The notes: generated by a model from the sequence alone, not told the origin. A stretch of DNA of 64,000 nucleotides from Plantibacter flavus (GCF_900177615.1 NZ_FXAP01000008.1:1-64000); one strand, 5' to 3'. Shown: positions 16,355-26,512, counted from the first letter of the stretch. Numbers and translations are program-made.

Positions 16355-17521
16355 ATGACCAGTTTCGACACCATCACCCCCCTGCTCGAGAAGCAGGCCA
16401 TCGAACTCCCCTCCTGGGCGTTCGGCAACTCCGGCACCCGCTTCAAGGTGTTCACGACGCCCGGCACCCCGCGGACGCCGGAGGAGAAGATCGCCGACGC
16501 CGCCAAGGTGCACGAGTTCACCGCCCTCGCGCCGAAGGTCGCACTCCACATCCCGTGGGACCTCGTCGACGACTTCAGCGCCCTCCGCCGCTACGCCGAG
16601 GACCACGGCGTCGCGCTCGGCACGATCAACTCGAACACCTTCCAAGACGAGGACTACAAGTTCGGCAGCCTGACGCACAGCAACCCGGTGATCCGCCAGA
16701 AGGCGATCGACCACCACTTCGCCTGCATCGACGTCATGCACGCGACCGGCTCGCAGGACCTCAAGATCTGGCTCGCCGACGGTAGCAACTACCCGGGCCA
16801 GCAGGACATCCGCGGCCGGCAGGACCGCCTGGCCGACTCGCTCCAGCAGATCTACGCCCGCCTCGGCGAGGAGCAGCGACTCGTGCTCGAGTACAAGTTC
16901 TTCGAGCCGGCGTTCTATCACACCGACGTCCCCGACTGGGGAACGTCCTACGCCCAGGTCGCGCAGCTCGGCGACCAGGCCCTCGTCTGCCTCGACACCG
17001 GCCACCACGCGCCGGGCACCAACATCGAGTTCATCGTCGCCCAGCTCCTGCGCCTCGGGAAGCTCGGCTCGTTCGACTTCAACTCGCGCTTCTACGCCGA
17101 CGACGACCTCATCGTCGGTGCAGCCGACCCGTTCCAGCTGTTCCGGATCCTCTACGAGGTCGTCCGCGGCGGCGGCCTCGACGACGACTCGCCGGTCGCG
17201 TTCATGCTCGACCAGTGCCACAACGTCGAGGACAAGATTCCCGGGCAGATCCGCTCGGTGCTGAACGTGCAGGAGATGACCGCCCGCGCACTGCTCGTCG
17301 ACCGCGACGCACTGACCACGGCACAGGAGGCCGGTGACGTCCTCGGCGCCAACGGCATCCTCATGGACGCGTTCTACACCGACGTCCGCGGGCCGCTCGC
17401 CGCGTGGCGGGAGAGCCGTGGCCTGCCGGCCGACCCGTTCGGCGCCTACCTGGCCTCGGGCTACCAGCAGCGGATCGCCGAGGAGCGCGTCGGCGGGACC
17501 CAGGCGAGCTGGGGCGCGTAA
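16355..17521 (+). CDS. rhaI: L-rhamnose isomerase
   Basis: A 388-residue TIM-barrel metal-dependent isomerase that converts L-rhamnose to L-rhamnulose. It is of the Pseudomonas stutzeri RhaI type, not the E. coli RhaA type. Metal-ligand regions are recognisable: EYKFFEPAFYHTD, CLDTGHHAPG, and FMLDQCHNVEDKIPG near the C-terminal part. A GTG at 16349 is also in frame; ATG at 16355 is preferred because AGAGAAG is then correctly spaced. It has its own operator although it follows rhaM closely, so the two may be separate transcripts. Its 3' end meets a tandem repeat array. Confidence 0.93.
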   Translation: MTSFDTITPLLEKQAIELPSWAFGNSGTRFKVFTTPGTPRTPEEKIADAAKVHEFTALAPKVALHIPWDLVDDFSALRRYAEDHGVALGTINSNTFQDEDYKFGSLTHSNPVIRQKAIDHHFACIDVMHATGSQDLKIWLADGSNYPGQQDIRGRQDRLADSLQQIYARLGEEQRLVLEYKFFEPAFYHTDVPDWGTSYAQVAQLGDQALVCLDTGHHAPGTNIEFIVAQLLRLGKLGSFDFNSRFYADDDLIVGAADPFQLFRILYEVVRGGGLDDDSPVAFMLDQCHNVEDKIPGQIRSVLNVQEMTARALLVDRDALTTAQEAGDVLGANGILMDAFYTDVRGPLAAWRESRGLPADPFGAYLASGYQQRIAEERVGGTQASWGA

Positions 17522-17534
17522 GCGGGGAGGCCGA

Positions 17535-17900
17535 GCCCTTCGACAGTCTCAGGAAGCACCGGCGACCCAGTCACCGAGCCAACCCCGGTCACCGAGCCAG
17601 CCCCGGTCACTGAGCTTGTCGAAGTGCACACGAGCAAACCCGCCCTTCCACAGGCTCAGGGACCGGATACCAGTCACCGAACCAGCCCCGCCCACTGAGC
17701 CAGCCCCGGTCACTGAGCTTGTCGAAGTGCACACGAGCGAACCCGCCCTTCCACAGGCTCAGGGACCGGATACCAGTCACTGAACCACCCCGCCCACTGA
17801 GCCAGCCCCGGTCACCGAGCTTGTCGAAGTGCACACGAGCAAACCCGCCCTTCGACAGGCTCAGGGACCCGATACCAGTCAGTGAGCCCGTCGAAGTGCC
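17535..17900. repeat. REP-type array with a roughly 103-bp higher-order unit, three copies
   Basis: This fills the 381-bp gap between convergent genes. GAGCTTGTCGAAG recurs at 17612, 17715 and 17817, giving periods of 103 and 102 bp. Each unit also holds GTGCACACGAGC, CCCTTCCACAGGCTCAGGGA and CGGATACCAGTCAC. No coding sequence is seen. Confidence 0.85.
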
Positions 17901-17902
17901 GA

Positions 17903-18846
<944 letters not shown>

Positions 18847-18866
18847 AATGCAAGTACACTGATGGA

Positions 18867-19475
18867 ATGAGCAGCGAACAGACGATGACGATCGCATCGC
18901 CGAGCCCGGCGGCCGCACCCGCGACACCGGCCTCAGTGCGCGACATCATCATCGACGCCGCCGACCGCCTGTACTACGCGAAGGGCATCCAGTCCGTCGG
19001 CATGGACGAACTGCGCTCGGCGGCCGGCGTGTCGTTGAAGCGCCTGTACTCGGAGTTCCCGAGCAAGGAGGACATCGCCCTCGCGGTCATGGAGCGCCGA
19101 CACGAGCTCTGGACCACCGGCGTCAGCGCGCTCGTGGACGACGCCGAGACGCCCCGCGACCGGCTCCTCGCGATCTACGACTACCTGGCCGGCTGGTTCA
19201 GTGACGACTCGTTCCGCGGCTGCGGCTTCATCAACGCCTTCGGGGAGCTCGGGGGCGTCTCGCCGGCGGTCGCCACCATCACCCGCGAACACAAGGCGTC
19301 CTTCCAGGACTACGTCGCCGACCTCGTCGCTGACGCCGGCGCTCCGGCATCGCTCGCTCCCCAGCTCGCGATCCTGGCCGAGGGCGCCCAGACCACCGCC
19401 GCCATCACGGGCTCTCCCGAAGCGGCGCTGCACGCTCGTCGTGCCGCCGAGACGCTCATCGACGCCGCCTCCTAG
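18867..19475 (+). CDS. TetR-family transcriptional regulator
   Basis: A 202-residue repressor. The N-terminal helix-turn-helix (ADRLYYAKGIQSVGMDELRSAAGVSLKRLYSEFPSKEDI, about residues 31-70) is typical TetR. The C-terminal ligand domain resembles the LmrA/YxaF-type group (GCGFINAFGELG). An Ala/Pro-rich leader of about 25 residues precedes the domain. The ATG at 18867 follows the second operator by 20 bp, so binding would block its own expression. Ligand unknown. Confidence 0.9.
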   Translation: MSSEQTMTIASPSPAAAPATPASVRDIIIDAADRLYYAKGIQSVGMDELRSAAGVSLKRLYSEFPSKEDIALAVMERRHELWTTGVSALVDDAETPRDRLLAIYDYLAGWFSDDSFRGCGFINAFGELGGVSPAVATITREHKASFQDYVADLVADAGAPASLAPQLAILAEGAQTTAAITGSPEAALHARRAAETLIDAAS

Positions 19476-19480
19476 GGATT

Positions 19481-19504
19481 CGTTCGCCCATCTCCGGGCG
19501 AACG
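19481..19504 (+). terminator. Possible terminator after the TetR gene
   Basis: CGTTCGCCC (19481-19489) and GGGCGAACG (19496-19504) form a perfect 9-bp stem with a 6-base loop, six bases after the TetR stop. There is no clear T-run, so it may be only a stabilising hairpin. Confidence 0.4.
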
Positions 19505-19554
19505 GGACGTTATTCGCCCAGAAAGGGGCGACCGGGTGTGGTCAGGCCACACTC

Positions 19555-19567
19555 TGATATATTTTCT
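19555..19567. promoter_or_regulatory. Candidate operator shared with the polyol SDR gene
   Basis: TGATATATTTTCT lies 62 bp before the transporter start. An 11/13 match, TCATATATCTTCT (21848-21860), lies just before the divergently placed SDR gene. A small palindrome, GTGTGG-TCAGG-CCACAC (19536-19552), precedes it. Which regulator binds is unknown; the nearby DeoR protein is a candidate. Confidence 0.4.
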
Positions 19568-19628
19568 GCTCAGAACTCCCCCGGGTTCCACGCGCCGTCG
19601 ACGCGTCCCACCTCAATGGAGAGAGAGC

Positions 19629-20953
19629 ATGTCCTCACCAATCGGAACACCTGCACCCAGCGTCGGACCCCCCGGCACCCGACCACCGAAGGCCTTCCTC
19701 GGCCTCTCCGGCCCGCTGCTCTGGGGGTACGTCGCGATCGCCTTCTTCATGACCGGCGACGGACTCGAGCAGGCGTTCCTCTCGGACTTCCTCGTGACGA
19801 GCGAGGGCTTCAGCACCGACCAGGTGGGCTCGCTCTTCACCGTGTACGGCCTGATCGTCGCGATCGGGGCGTTCGCCTCCGGTGTGCTGGCCGAGTACTT
19901 CGGACCGCGGCGCATCATGATCGCCGCCGCCGCGGGGTGGATCGTCTTCCATGCCGGCTTCGTGTACTTCGGCATCATGCAGCACGACTTCGTGATGATG
20001 ATGGTGATGTACGCCATCCGCGCCGTCGCCTACCCGCTGTTCGTCTTCGGGTTCGTCGTGTGGATCTCCTATGCCGCCCCGCAGGACAAGCTCTCGTCCG
20101 CGATGGGCTGGTTCTGGTGCTCATACTCGGTCGGCGTCGGCGTGTTCGGGTCGTATCTGCCGAGCTTCACCATCCCGGCGTTCGGAGCCGTTGAGACGAT
20201 GTGGGGCGCGATCGCCTTCATCGCCGTGGGCGGCGTGCTCGCGGGTGTTCTCGTGCGCGGCAAGGGACCCGAGACCTCCGAGCCCCGCACCCTCCGGGGC
20301 CTCGGCGCGACGCTCGTGACCACGCTCAGACTCCCGTTCCGGAACGTCCAGCTCGCCTACGGCATGCTGCAGCGCGTCATCAACCAGATCTCGCTCTACG
20401 GGTTCATCGTCATGCTGCCGATCGTCTTCGTCCGCGACATCGGCTTCGAGCAGGGCACCTGGTTGCAGCTGTGGGGGCTCGTGTACATCGTGACGGTGTT
20501 CACGAACCTCCTCTGGGGCATCCTCGGCGACCGCATCGGCTGGATCCGCACCGTCCGATGGTTCGGGAGCCTCGGCACGTTCGCGTCCACGCTCCTGCTC
20601 TACTTCATCCCGCTCGTCGTCGGGCCGAACCCCTGGCTCACGGGGATCGCCGTCGTCATGTTCGGGTCGCGGTCGCGGCCTATGTCCCACTGTCGGCGCT
20701 CATGCCGGCGCTCGAGCCGAACCATCGCGGCGGCGCGGTCGCACTCCTCAACCTGTCGGCCGGACTCTCGCAGTTCGTCGGGTCGCTGCTCGTCACCCTG
20801 CTCTGGACATCCTTCGGCACGACGGCGACCGTCATCGCGCTCGCCTGCACGTACCTCGTCGGGTTCGCGGTGACGTTCCTGATGCGGGTCGACCAGGACG
20901 CCCTGGCGAAGGCGGAGACGACGCGGAGCATCCCGACGGTGCCCCAGCGCTGA
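19629..20953 (+). pseudogene. MFS polyol permease, interrupted by a single-base frameshift near 20666
   Basis: Reads as a polyol permease of the MFS (ribitol/arabitol transporter type: LLWGYVAIAFFMTGDGLEQAFLSDFLV) with about twelve membrane helices. The first frame is intact from 19629 to WLTGIAVVMFG at about 20666. The family sequence then continues in the -1 frame as VAVAAYVPLSALMPALEPNHRGGAVALLN to the stop at 20953. One G missing from the GGG at 20664-20666 explains the break. Restored, the protein would have 441 residues. It could be a sequencing error in a homopolymer or a genuine pseudogene. As read, the product loses the last two to three helices. It pairs with the convergent SDR gene. 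Confidence 0.85.
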
Positions 20954-20976
20954 GTCCGAACGGCCCAGCATGACAG

Positions 20977-21013
20977 CGGCCCGGAGCGCATCCCAGCGAT
21001 GCGCTCCGGGCCG
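20977..21013. terminator. Bidirectional terminator between convergent genes
   Basis: CGGCCCGGAGCGCAT (20977-20991) and ATGCGCTCCGGGCCG (20999-21013) form a perfect 15-bp stem with a 7-base loop. It lies between the transporter stop and the SDR stop and can serve both strands. Confidence 0.8.
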
Positions 21014-21029
21014 TCGTCGTCATCGCCCG

Positions 21030-21821
21030 TCAGATGAGCGTGTACCCGCCGTCGATCCGGAAGCTCTGCCCGACGACGTAGGAGGAGCGCTCTCCCGCGA
21101 GGTAGACGACGAGGTCGCCGAGCTCGTCCGGCTCACCCATCCGGCCGGCCGGGATCCGCGACACCCAGTCCTCGGCCATGTCCGGGTTGGCGGCGACGAA
21201 GTCACGCGTCATGTCGCTCGCGAAGTAGCCCGGCGCGATGGCGTTGACCCGGATCCCCAGCGGCAGCCACTCGATCGCGAGACTGCTCGTGAGCATGGAG
21301 ACGGCGGCCTTCGAGGCGTTGTACGCGGCCTGCGTCTGCGGCACGTTCACGGCGAAGGCGGACATCGAGGACACGTTGACGATGCTCGCGAGGTGACCAG
21401 CGTCGCGACGGTCGGCGACGAAGCGTCGCGCGAACTGCCGGGAGACGAGGAAGGTCCCGGTGACGTTCACCCGGAAGAGCCGGTCCCAATCGGCCACCTC
21501 GGTGTCGATCGCGCGGGCGCCGTGCGTCATCCCTGCGCTGTTGACGAGGATGTCGGGCGTCCCGAGGACCTCCGCGGCGCGATCGAGCGCGGCATTCACT
21601 GACGCCTCGTCGGTGACGTCGAGCGGGAGCCCGATCACCGCGGGCGAGACCTGCGCATCAAGGGCCGACGCGGCGTCGGCCACCGTCTCCAAGCGGTCGA
21701 GGAGGGCGACCTTGGCGCCTGCTTCGGCGAGCGCCGTGGCCATCGCGAGCCCGAGCCCGCGGGCGCCTCCGGTGATGATCGCCGTGCGACCGGCGAGGAC
21801 TGGATCGTGTGTGGTTTCCAT
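21030..21821 (-). CDS. Short-chain dehydrogenase/reductase, probable polyol dehydrogenase
   Basis: A 263-residue classical SDR: cofactor motif TGGARGLG (about 18-25), NSAG, catalytic Ser in VNVSSMSAF and Tyr/Lys in YNASKAAV, and a C-terminal IDGGYTLI. GGRxxG without an acidic lysine-like partner and LLDRLE after strand 2 suggest NAD. Its location opposite a polyol permease and beside a DeoR regulator makes sorbitol, arabitol or similar the likely substrate, by inference. It converges with the transporter and shares an AT-rich motif with it. Confidence 0.88.
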   Translation of the reverse strand: METTHDPVLAGRTAIITGGARGLGLAMATALAEAGAKVALLDRLETVADAASALDAQVSPAVIGLPLDVTDEASVNAALDRAAEVLGTPDILVNSAGMTHGARAIDTEVADWDRLFRVNVTGTFLVSRQFARRFVADRRDAGHLASIVNVSSMSAFAVNVPQTQAAYNASKAAVSMLTSSLAIEWLPLGIRVNAIAPGYFASDMTRDFVAANPDMAEDWVSRIPAGRMGEPDELGDLVVYLAGERSSYVVGQSFRIDGGYTLI

Positions 21822-21847
21822 GGCGCCAGTCTAGAAGTTCCAGATGC

Positions 21848-21860
21848 TCATATATCTTCT
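21848..21860. promoter_or_regulatory. Candidate operator before the polyol SDR gene
   Basis: TCATATATCTTCT matches the transporter-upstream motif at 19555-19567 in 11 of 13 positions. It lies 27 bp upstream of the SDR start (which reads on the minus strand). Confidence 0.4.
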
Positions 21861-21867
21861 CTTATTC

Positions 21868-21945
21868 GTAACTCAGGACGCTCGCGGCGCGCCGCGCACG
21901 CCACGCCGCCTCGCGTGACCGACGCGCCGGAGGGCTCCTGAGTTG
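21868..21945. repeat. CTCAGGA palindromic element, family A
   Basis: TAACTCAGGA (21869-21878) pairs with TCCTGAGTTG (21936-21945). The interior GCGGCGCG and CGACGCGCCGG follow the family layout. It lies between the divergent SDR and DeoR starts. Confidence 0.8.
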
Positions 21946-22032
21946 GGAACTGTTCGGCACCCTCCCCTGCTGTGACATCCTGTTGAGACGGACACGAACG
22001 GACACGTCCGACACCGATGGACAGGGGGCGGC

Positions 22033-22791
22033 ATGGCCACGACCGGAACGCTCGGCGCCGAGGAACGACGGACCCGCCTGACGGCGATCCTCGAACGCGA
22101 CGGCAGCATCCGCCTCGACGACGCGGCTGCCGAGCTCGACGTGTCCTCGATGACCGTCCGACGCGACCTCGCCGACCTCGAGCAGCTCGGCCTGGTGCGG
22201 CGCGTCCGGGGCGGGGCGATCCCGACCCTGCGACCGAGGACCTTCACCGAGCGGTCCGCGACGGGCGTCCGCGAGAAGGGTGCCATCGTCGAGAAGCTCC
22301 GGTCGCTCATCCCGACGGACGGCGCGATCGCGATCGACGCCTCGAGCACGGCCGGTGGCATCAGTCGGCTGCTCAGCGAGTCGACCCTCACGGTGGCGAC
22401 CAACTCCTATCCGAACTTCCTCCTCGCCGGCGCGAACCGCGAGGTCACCGCGATCCTCGTCGGTGGCCAGGCCGAGTCGCGCACCGACAGCTTCATCGGC
22501 CCCATCGCCTGCCAGGCGGCGTCATCGGTGCTCTACCGGCGCTTCTTCCTGTCGGCCGCCGCCATCGACCCGACCGTCGGCAGCTCGGAGGTCACCCTCG
22601 AGGAGGCGCAGGTCAAGCAGGCGTTCGCCCGCGCGTCAGACGAGACGATCCTCGTCGCCGCGTCCTCGAAGCTGGGGCAGCGCGCGATGGCGGTCGGCTT
22701 CGCCCTCGCGGACGTCGACCTCCTCGTCACGGAACTCGACCCCGCCGATCCCACGCTCGACGCCTACCGCGACGCCGTCGAACTCCTGTAG
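22033..22791 (+). CDS. DeoR/GlpR-family transcriptional regulator
   Basis: A 252-residue sugar-phosphate-responsive repressor. The N-terminal DeoR helix-turn-helix (ERRTRLTAILERDGSIRLDDAAAELDVSSMTVRRDLADLEQLGLVRRVRGGAI, about 11-63) precedes a sugar-isomerase-like DeoRC domain (IAIDASSTAGGISRLL and VATNSYPNF). The ATG follows GGGGGC. It is divergent from the polyol SDR and lies directly upstream of the rhamnulose aldolase gene, so either could be its target. AACAC direct repeats before the aldolase gene would suit a DeoR protein. Confidence 0.9.
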   Translation: MATTGTLGAEERRTRLTAILERDGSIRLDDAAAELDVSSMTVRRDLADLEQLGLVRRVRGGAIPTLRPRTFTERSATGVREKGAIVEKLRSLIPTDGAIAIDASSTAGGISRLLSESTLTVATNSYPNFLLAGANREVTAILVGGQAESRTDSFIGPIACQAASSVLYRRFFLSAAAIDPTVGSSEVTLEEAQVKQAFARASDETILVAASSKLGQRAMAVGFALADVDLLVTELDPADPTLDAYRDAVELL

Positions 22792-22830
22792 CCCCTCGAC
22801 AGGCTCGGGGGCGGGGTCGCGTGCCCTTGG

Positions 22831-22915
22831 TCCCTAACTCAGGAAGCCAGCGGCGTGCCGCACGCAACACGCCGCCGCCGGGCGCAGACACGCCGGAGCG
22901 CTCCTGAGTTAGGGA
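22831..22915. repeat. CTCAGGA palindromic element, family A, preceded by a REP half-site
   Basis: TCCCTAACTCAGGA (22831-22844) and TCCTGAGTTAGGGA (22902-22915) form a perfect 14-bp inverted repeat with the usual core. Just upstream, CCCC-TCGACAGGCTC-GGGG (22792-22810) is a single REP-type palindrome, so two repeat families sit side by side between the DeoR gene and the aldolase promoter. Confidence 0.85.
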
Positions 22916-22957
22916 CACCGCACTCGATCGCGTCTTGTGGGTTCTGTCGCTTCGTGT

Positions 22958-22979
22958 AACACTTAACACGATTGAACAC
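22958..22979. promoter_or_regulatory. AACAC direct repeats before the aldolase/dehydrogenase gene
   Basis: AACAC occurs at 22958, 22965 and 22975, 34-55 bp before the start codon. DeoR-family proteins often bind short direct repeats, so this is a candidate site for the adjacent DeoR regulator. It is not the TGAATCGATTCA motif of the other rhamnose genes. Confidence 0.4.
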
Positions 22980-23012
22980 CGGGCACGGACGTGCCCCGAC
23001 GAAGGAGTGCGA

Positions 23013-25052
23013 ATGTCCGTGAACCCCACCGCTGCTGAGCTCATCGCCCGCAGCAACCGCCTCGGGAGCGACCCGAAGAACACCAACTACGCCGGCGGCA
23101 ACACCTCGGCCAAGGGCACCGAGATCGACCCAGTCACGGGCGAGCCGGTCGAGCTCCTCTGGGTCAAGGGCTCCGGCGGCGACCTCGGCACGCTGAAGCC
23201 CGAGGGCCTCGCGGTCCTCCGCCTCGACCGCATGCGCGCCCTGCAGGACGTCTACCCCGGCCTCGACCGCGAGGACGAGATGGTCGCCGCCTTCGACTAC
23301 ACCCTGCACGGCAAGGGTGGCGCGGCCCCGTCGATCGACACCGCCATGCACGGCCTCGTCGACGCGGCCCACGTCGACCACCTGCACCCCGACTCCGGCA
23401 TCGCCATCGCGACCGCCGCCGACGGCCCCGAACTCACTGCGAAGATCTTCGGCGACAAGGTCGTGTGGGTCCCGTGGCGTCGCCCCGGCTTCCAGCTCGG
23501 CCTCGACATCGCCGCCATCAAGGCCGACAACCCGCAAGCGATCGGCACCATCCTCGGCGGGCACGGCATCACCGCCTGGGGCGACACCTCCGAGGAGGCC
23601 GAGGCGAACTCCCTCTGGATCATCGACACCGCGGCCACCTACATCGAGGCGAACTCCCGCCCCGAGCCATTCGGTCCGGCGCTCGACGGCTACGCACCCC
23701 TCCCCGAGGCCGAGCGTCGCGCGAAGGCAGCAGCCCTCGCCCCGACCATCCGCGGGCTCGCCTCCGCCGACCGCCCCGTCGTCGGCCACTTCACCGACAG
23801 CCCCGAGGTCCTCGACTTCCTCGCCTCGGCGGAGCACCCGCGCCTCACCGCGCTGGGCACGAGCTGCCCCGACCACTTCCTCCGCACCAAGGTGAAGCCG
23901 CTCACGGTCGACCTGCCCGCCACGGCGAGCGCCGAGGACGTCATCGAGCGCCTCGGCACCCTGCACGAGGCGTACCGCGAGGACTACCAGGCCTACTACG
24001 ACCGCCACGCCACGGCCGACAGCCCGGCGATCCGCGGCGCCGACCCGCTCATCGTCCTCGTCCCCGGCGTCGGCATGTTCAGCTTCGGCAAGGACAAGCA
24101 GACCGCCCGCGTCGCCGGCGAGTTCTACGTCAACGCCATCAACGTCATGCGCGGGGCCGAGGGGCTCTCCACGTACGCGCCGATCGACGAGGCGGAGAAG
24201 TTCGCGATCGAGTACTGGGCACTCGAGGAGGCGAAGCTGCAGCGTCAGCCTGCGCCGAAGCCACTCGCGACCCGCATCGCGCTCGTCACCGGTGCCGCAT
24301 CCGGGATCGGCAAGGCCATCGCCACGCGTCTCGTCGCAGAGGGCGCGGTCGTCGCGATCGCCGACCTCTCGCTGGAGAAGGCACAGGCGGCGGCGTCCGA
24401 GCTCGGCACCACGGATGTCGCGATCGGCATCGCCGCCGACGTCTCGAACGAGGCCGCCGTCCAGGCCGCGATCGACGAGACGGTCCTCGCCTTCGGCGGG
24501 CTCGACCTCGTCGTCAACAACGCGGGCCTTTCGCTGTCGAAGTCGCTCCTCGAGACCACCGAGGCCGACTGGGACCTCCAGCACAACGTCATGGCGAAGG
24601 GCTCGTTCCTCGTCTCGAAGGCCGCCGCACGTGTGCTCATCGACCAGAAGCTCGGCGGCGACATCGTCTACATCTCGTCGAAGAACTCCGTGTTCGCGGG
24701 CCCGAACAACATCGCCTACTCCGCGACGAAGGCCGACCAGGCCCACCAGGTCCGCCTCCTCGCTGCGGAGCTCGGCGAGTACGGTGTGAAGGTGAACGGC
24801 ATCAACCCCGACGGCGTGGTCCGCGGCTCCGGCATCTTCGCCTCGGGCTGGGGTGCGAACCGCGCGAAGACGTACGGCATCGACGAGCAGGACCTCGGCA
24901 AGTTCTACGCACAGCGCACCATCCTCAAGCGCGAGGTCGTCCCCGAGAACGTCGCGAACGCGGTCTTCGCGATCTGCACGAGCGACTTCAGCCACACGAC
25001 CGGACTGCACATCCCCGTCGACGCGGGCGTGGCCGCGGCCTTCCTGCGATGA
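23013..25052 (+). CDS. Bifunctional rhamnulose-1-phosphate aldolase / L-lactaldehyde dehydrogenase
   Basis: A 679-residue fusion enzyme known from rhamnose pathways (RhaEW/YuxG type). The N-terminal class II aldolase half (about 1-400) carries the zinc-binding HVDHLHPDSG and cleaves rhamnulose-1-phosphate to DHAP and L-lactaldehyde. The C-terminal SDR half (about 415-679) has TGAASGIG (about 425-432), NNAG and YSATK (about 569-573) and oxidises lactaldehyde to L-lactate. GAAGGAG is ideally spaced before the ATG at 23013. The stop overlaps the kinase start (ATGA), so the two are translationally coupled. Production of L-lactate explains the lldD gene downstream. Confidence 0.93.
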   Translation: MSVNPTAAELIARSNRLGSDPKNTNYAGGNTSAKGTEIDPVTGEPVELLWVKGSGGDLGTLKPEGLAVLRLDRMRALQDVYPGLDREDEMVAAFDYTLHGKGGAAPSIDTAMHGLVDAAHVDHLHPDSGIAIATAADGPELTAKIFGDKVVWVPWRRPGFQLGLDIAAIKADNPQAIGTILGGHGITAWGDTSEEAEANSLWIIDTAATYIEANSRPEPFGPALDGYAPLPEAERRAKAAALAPTIRGLASADRPVVGHFTDSPEVLDFLASAEHPRLTALGTSCPDHFLRTKVKPLTVDLPATASAEDVIERLGTLHEAYREDYQAYYDRHATADSPAIRGADPLIVLVPGVGMFSFGKDKQTARVAGEFYVNAINVMRGAEGLSTYAPIDEAEKFAIEYWALEEAKLQRQPAPKPLATRIALVTGAASGIGKAIATRLVAEGAVVAIADLSLEKAQAAASELGTTDVAIGIAADVSNEAAVQAAIDETVLAFGGLDLVVNNAGLSLSKSLLETTEADWDLQHNVMAKGSFLVSKAAARVLIDQKLGGDIVYISSKNSVFAGPNNIAYSATKADQAHQVRLLAAELGEYGVKVNGINPDGVVRGSGIFASGWGANRAKTYGIDEQDLGKFYAQRTILKREVVPENVANAVFAICTSDFSHTTGLHIPVDAGVAAAFLR

Positions 25053-26512
25053 GCGCGGCAGGCCGGAGCGGCACCGTCGCAGCGGTCGACCTCGGGGCCA
25101 CGAGCGGGCGGGTCATGCTCGGCCACGTCGGCCCCGGCGAGCTGCGCCTCGTACCGGTCGCACGGTTCCCGAACACGCCCGTCCGCACGCCGGACGGCCT
25201 GCACTGGAACATCCTGGAGTTGTACCGCTCGATCATCGCCGGGCTGTCGGGCGCAGCGAAGCAGGAGCCGCACCTCGCGAGCATCGGCATCGACTCGTGG
25301 GCGGTCGACTACGGCCTCCTCCGGCAGGGGCGCCTCCTCGGCGCACCGTTCCACTACCGCGACGAACGGACGGCGGCAGGTGTCGAGGCGGTCCACGCAA
25401 CGGTGCCCTTCGCCGACCTCTACCGCGTGAACGGCCTGCAGTTCCTGCCGTTCAACACCGTCTACCAGCTCGCGACCGAGCGCGACGCCGGCATGCTCGA
25501 CGTCGCCGACACCGCGCTCCTGGTGCCCGACCTCATCGCGCACTGGCTGACCGGCGCCCGTGTCGCCGAGGCCACCAACGCGTCGACCACCGGCCTCGTC
25601 CGCGCCGGCGAACCGACCAGGTGGGACGCCGGACTCCTCACCCGACTCGGCATCCCGGCGGCCGTCCTCCCGCCCATCGTCCAGCCGGGCGATCGCATCG
25701 GGACGCTCCTCGAAGCGGTCGCCGCCGAGGTCGGCCTGTCCGCGTCCACGCCTGTCACCGCCATCGGTTCGCACGACACGGCCTCAGCGGTCGCCGCCGT
25801 CCCGATGACGACCCCGGATGCCGCCTACATCTCGTGCGGCACCTGGGGGCTCGTCGGGGTCGAGCTCGAACGACCGGTCCTCACCGAGGAGAGTCGAGCG
25901 GCGAACTTCACGAACGAGGGCGGCGTCGACGGACGCACCCGCTTCCTGCACAACGTGATGGGACTCTGGCTCCTGAGCGAGTCGGTGCGCACCTGGGAGC
26001 GCGGCGGCGAGACGATCGACCTGCCCGGGCTCATCGCCCAGGCCGCCGCGGTCGACGTACCCGTCTCGGTGTTCGATGCGAACGACCCCCGGTTCCTCGC
26101 CCCCGGTGACCTGCCGGCGCGCATCGCCGAGTTCCTCATCGAGCACGGGCGGGCGGTGCCGCAGTCCCGTGCCGAGTTCGTCCGGTGCATCATCGAGAGC
26201 CTGGCGCAGGCGTTCGCGGATGCGGTCCACACGGCCTCCGAGCTGTCCGGGGTCCAGGTGCGCGCGATCCACGTCGTCGGCGGCGGATCCCAGAACACGC
26301 TCCTGTGCCAGTTGACGTCCGACCGCGCGGGGATCCCCGTCGTCGCCGGCCCGGTCGAGGCGACGGCGCTGGGGAACGTCCTGGTGCAGGCCAGGGCGGT
26401 GGGGATCATCGACGGCGACCTCGAGACAATGCGCGCCCTCGTCGCCCGTTCCTTCGAGCCGACCCGCTACGAGCCGCGCAAGCCTGCCGGCTCCACGACC
26501 GTCAGCCGGTAG
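25049..26512 (+). CDS. rhaB: Rhamnulokinase
   Basis: A 487-residue FGGY-family carbohydrate kinase that phosphorylates L-rhamnulose at O1. The ATPase-fold phosphate loop AAVDLGATSGRVMLG is at the N-terminus. SIGIDSWAVDYGLL and the second-domain motifs AIGSHDTASAVAAVP, YISCGTWGLVGVEL and HVVGGGSQNTLLCQLTSDRAGIPVVAGP are typical of RhaB. The start overlaps the aldolase stop by four bases. It supplies the substrate for the preceding gene. Confidence 0.93.
   Translation: MSAAGRSGTVAAVDLGATSGRVMLGHVGPGELRLVPVARFPNTPVRTPDGLHWNILELYRSIIAGLSGAAKQEPHLASIGIDSWAVDYGLLRQGRLLGAPFHYRDERTAAGVEAVHATVPFADLYRVNGLQFLPFNTVYQLATERDAGMLDVADTALLVPDLIAHWLTGARVAEATNASTTGLVRAGEPTRWDAGLLTRLGIPAAVLPPIVQPGDRIGTLLEAVAAEVGLSASTPVTAIGSHDTASAVAAVPMTTPDAAYISCGTWGLVGVELERPVLTEESRAANFTNEGGVDGRTRFLHNVMGLWLLSESVRTWERGGETIDLPGLIAQAAAVDVPVSVFDANDPRFLAPGDLPARIAEFLIEHGRAVPQSRAEFVRCIIESLAQAFADAVHTASELSGVQVRAIHVVGGGSQNTLLCQLTSDRAGIPVVAGPVEATALGNVLVQARAVGIIDGDLETMRALVARSFEPTRYEPRKPAGSTTVSR

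Noticed and set aside
17535-17900. Regular repeats that might suggest a CRISPR array
   Set aside because: The 103-bp units have no short conserved repeat alternating with unique spacers, no cas gene is near, and the units contain the REP motif found in many other places.
22839-25010. A 723-codon open frame on the minus strand opposite the aldolase/dehydrogenase gene
   Set aside because: Its translation is low-complexity Val/Glu/Arg/Gly sequence without any domain, caused by GC-rich codon bias of the real plus-strand gene, which has full domain support.
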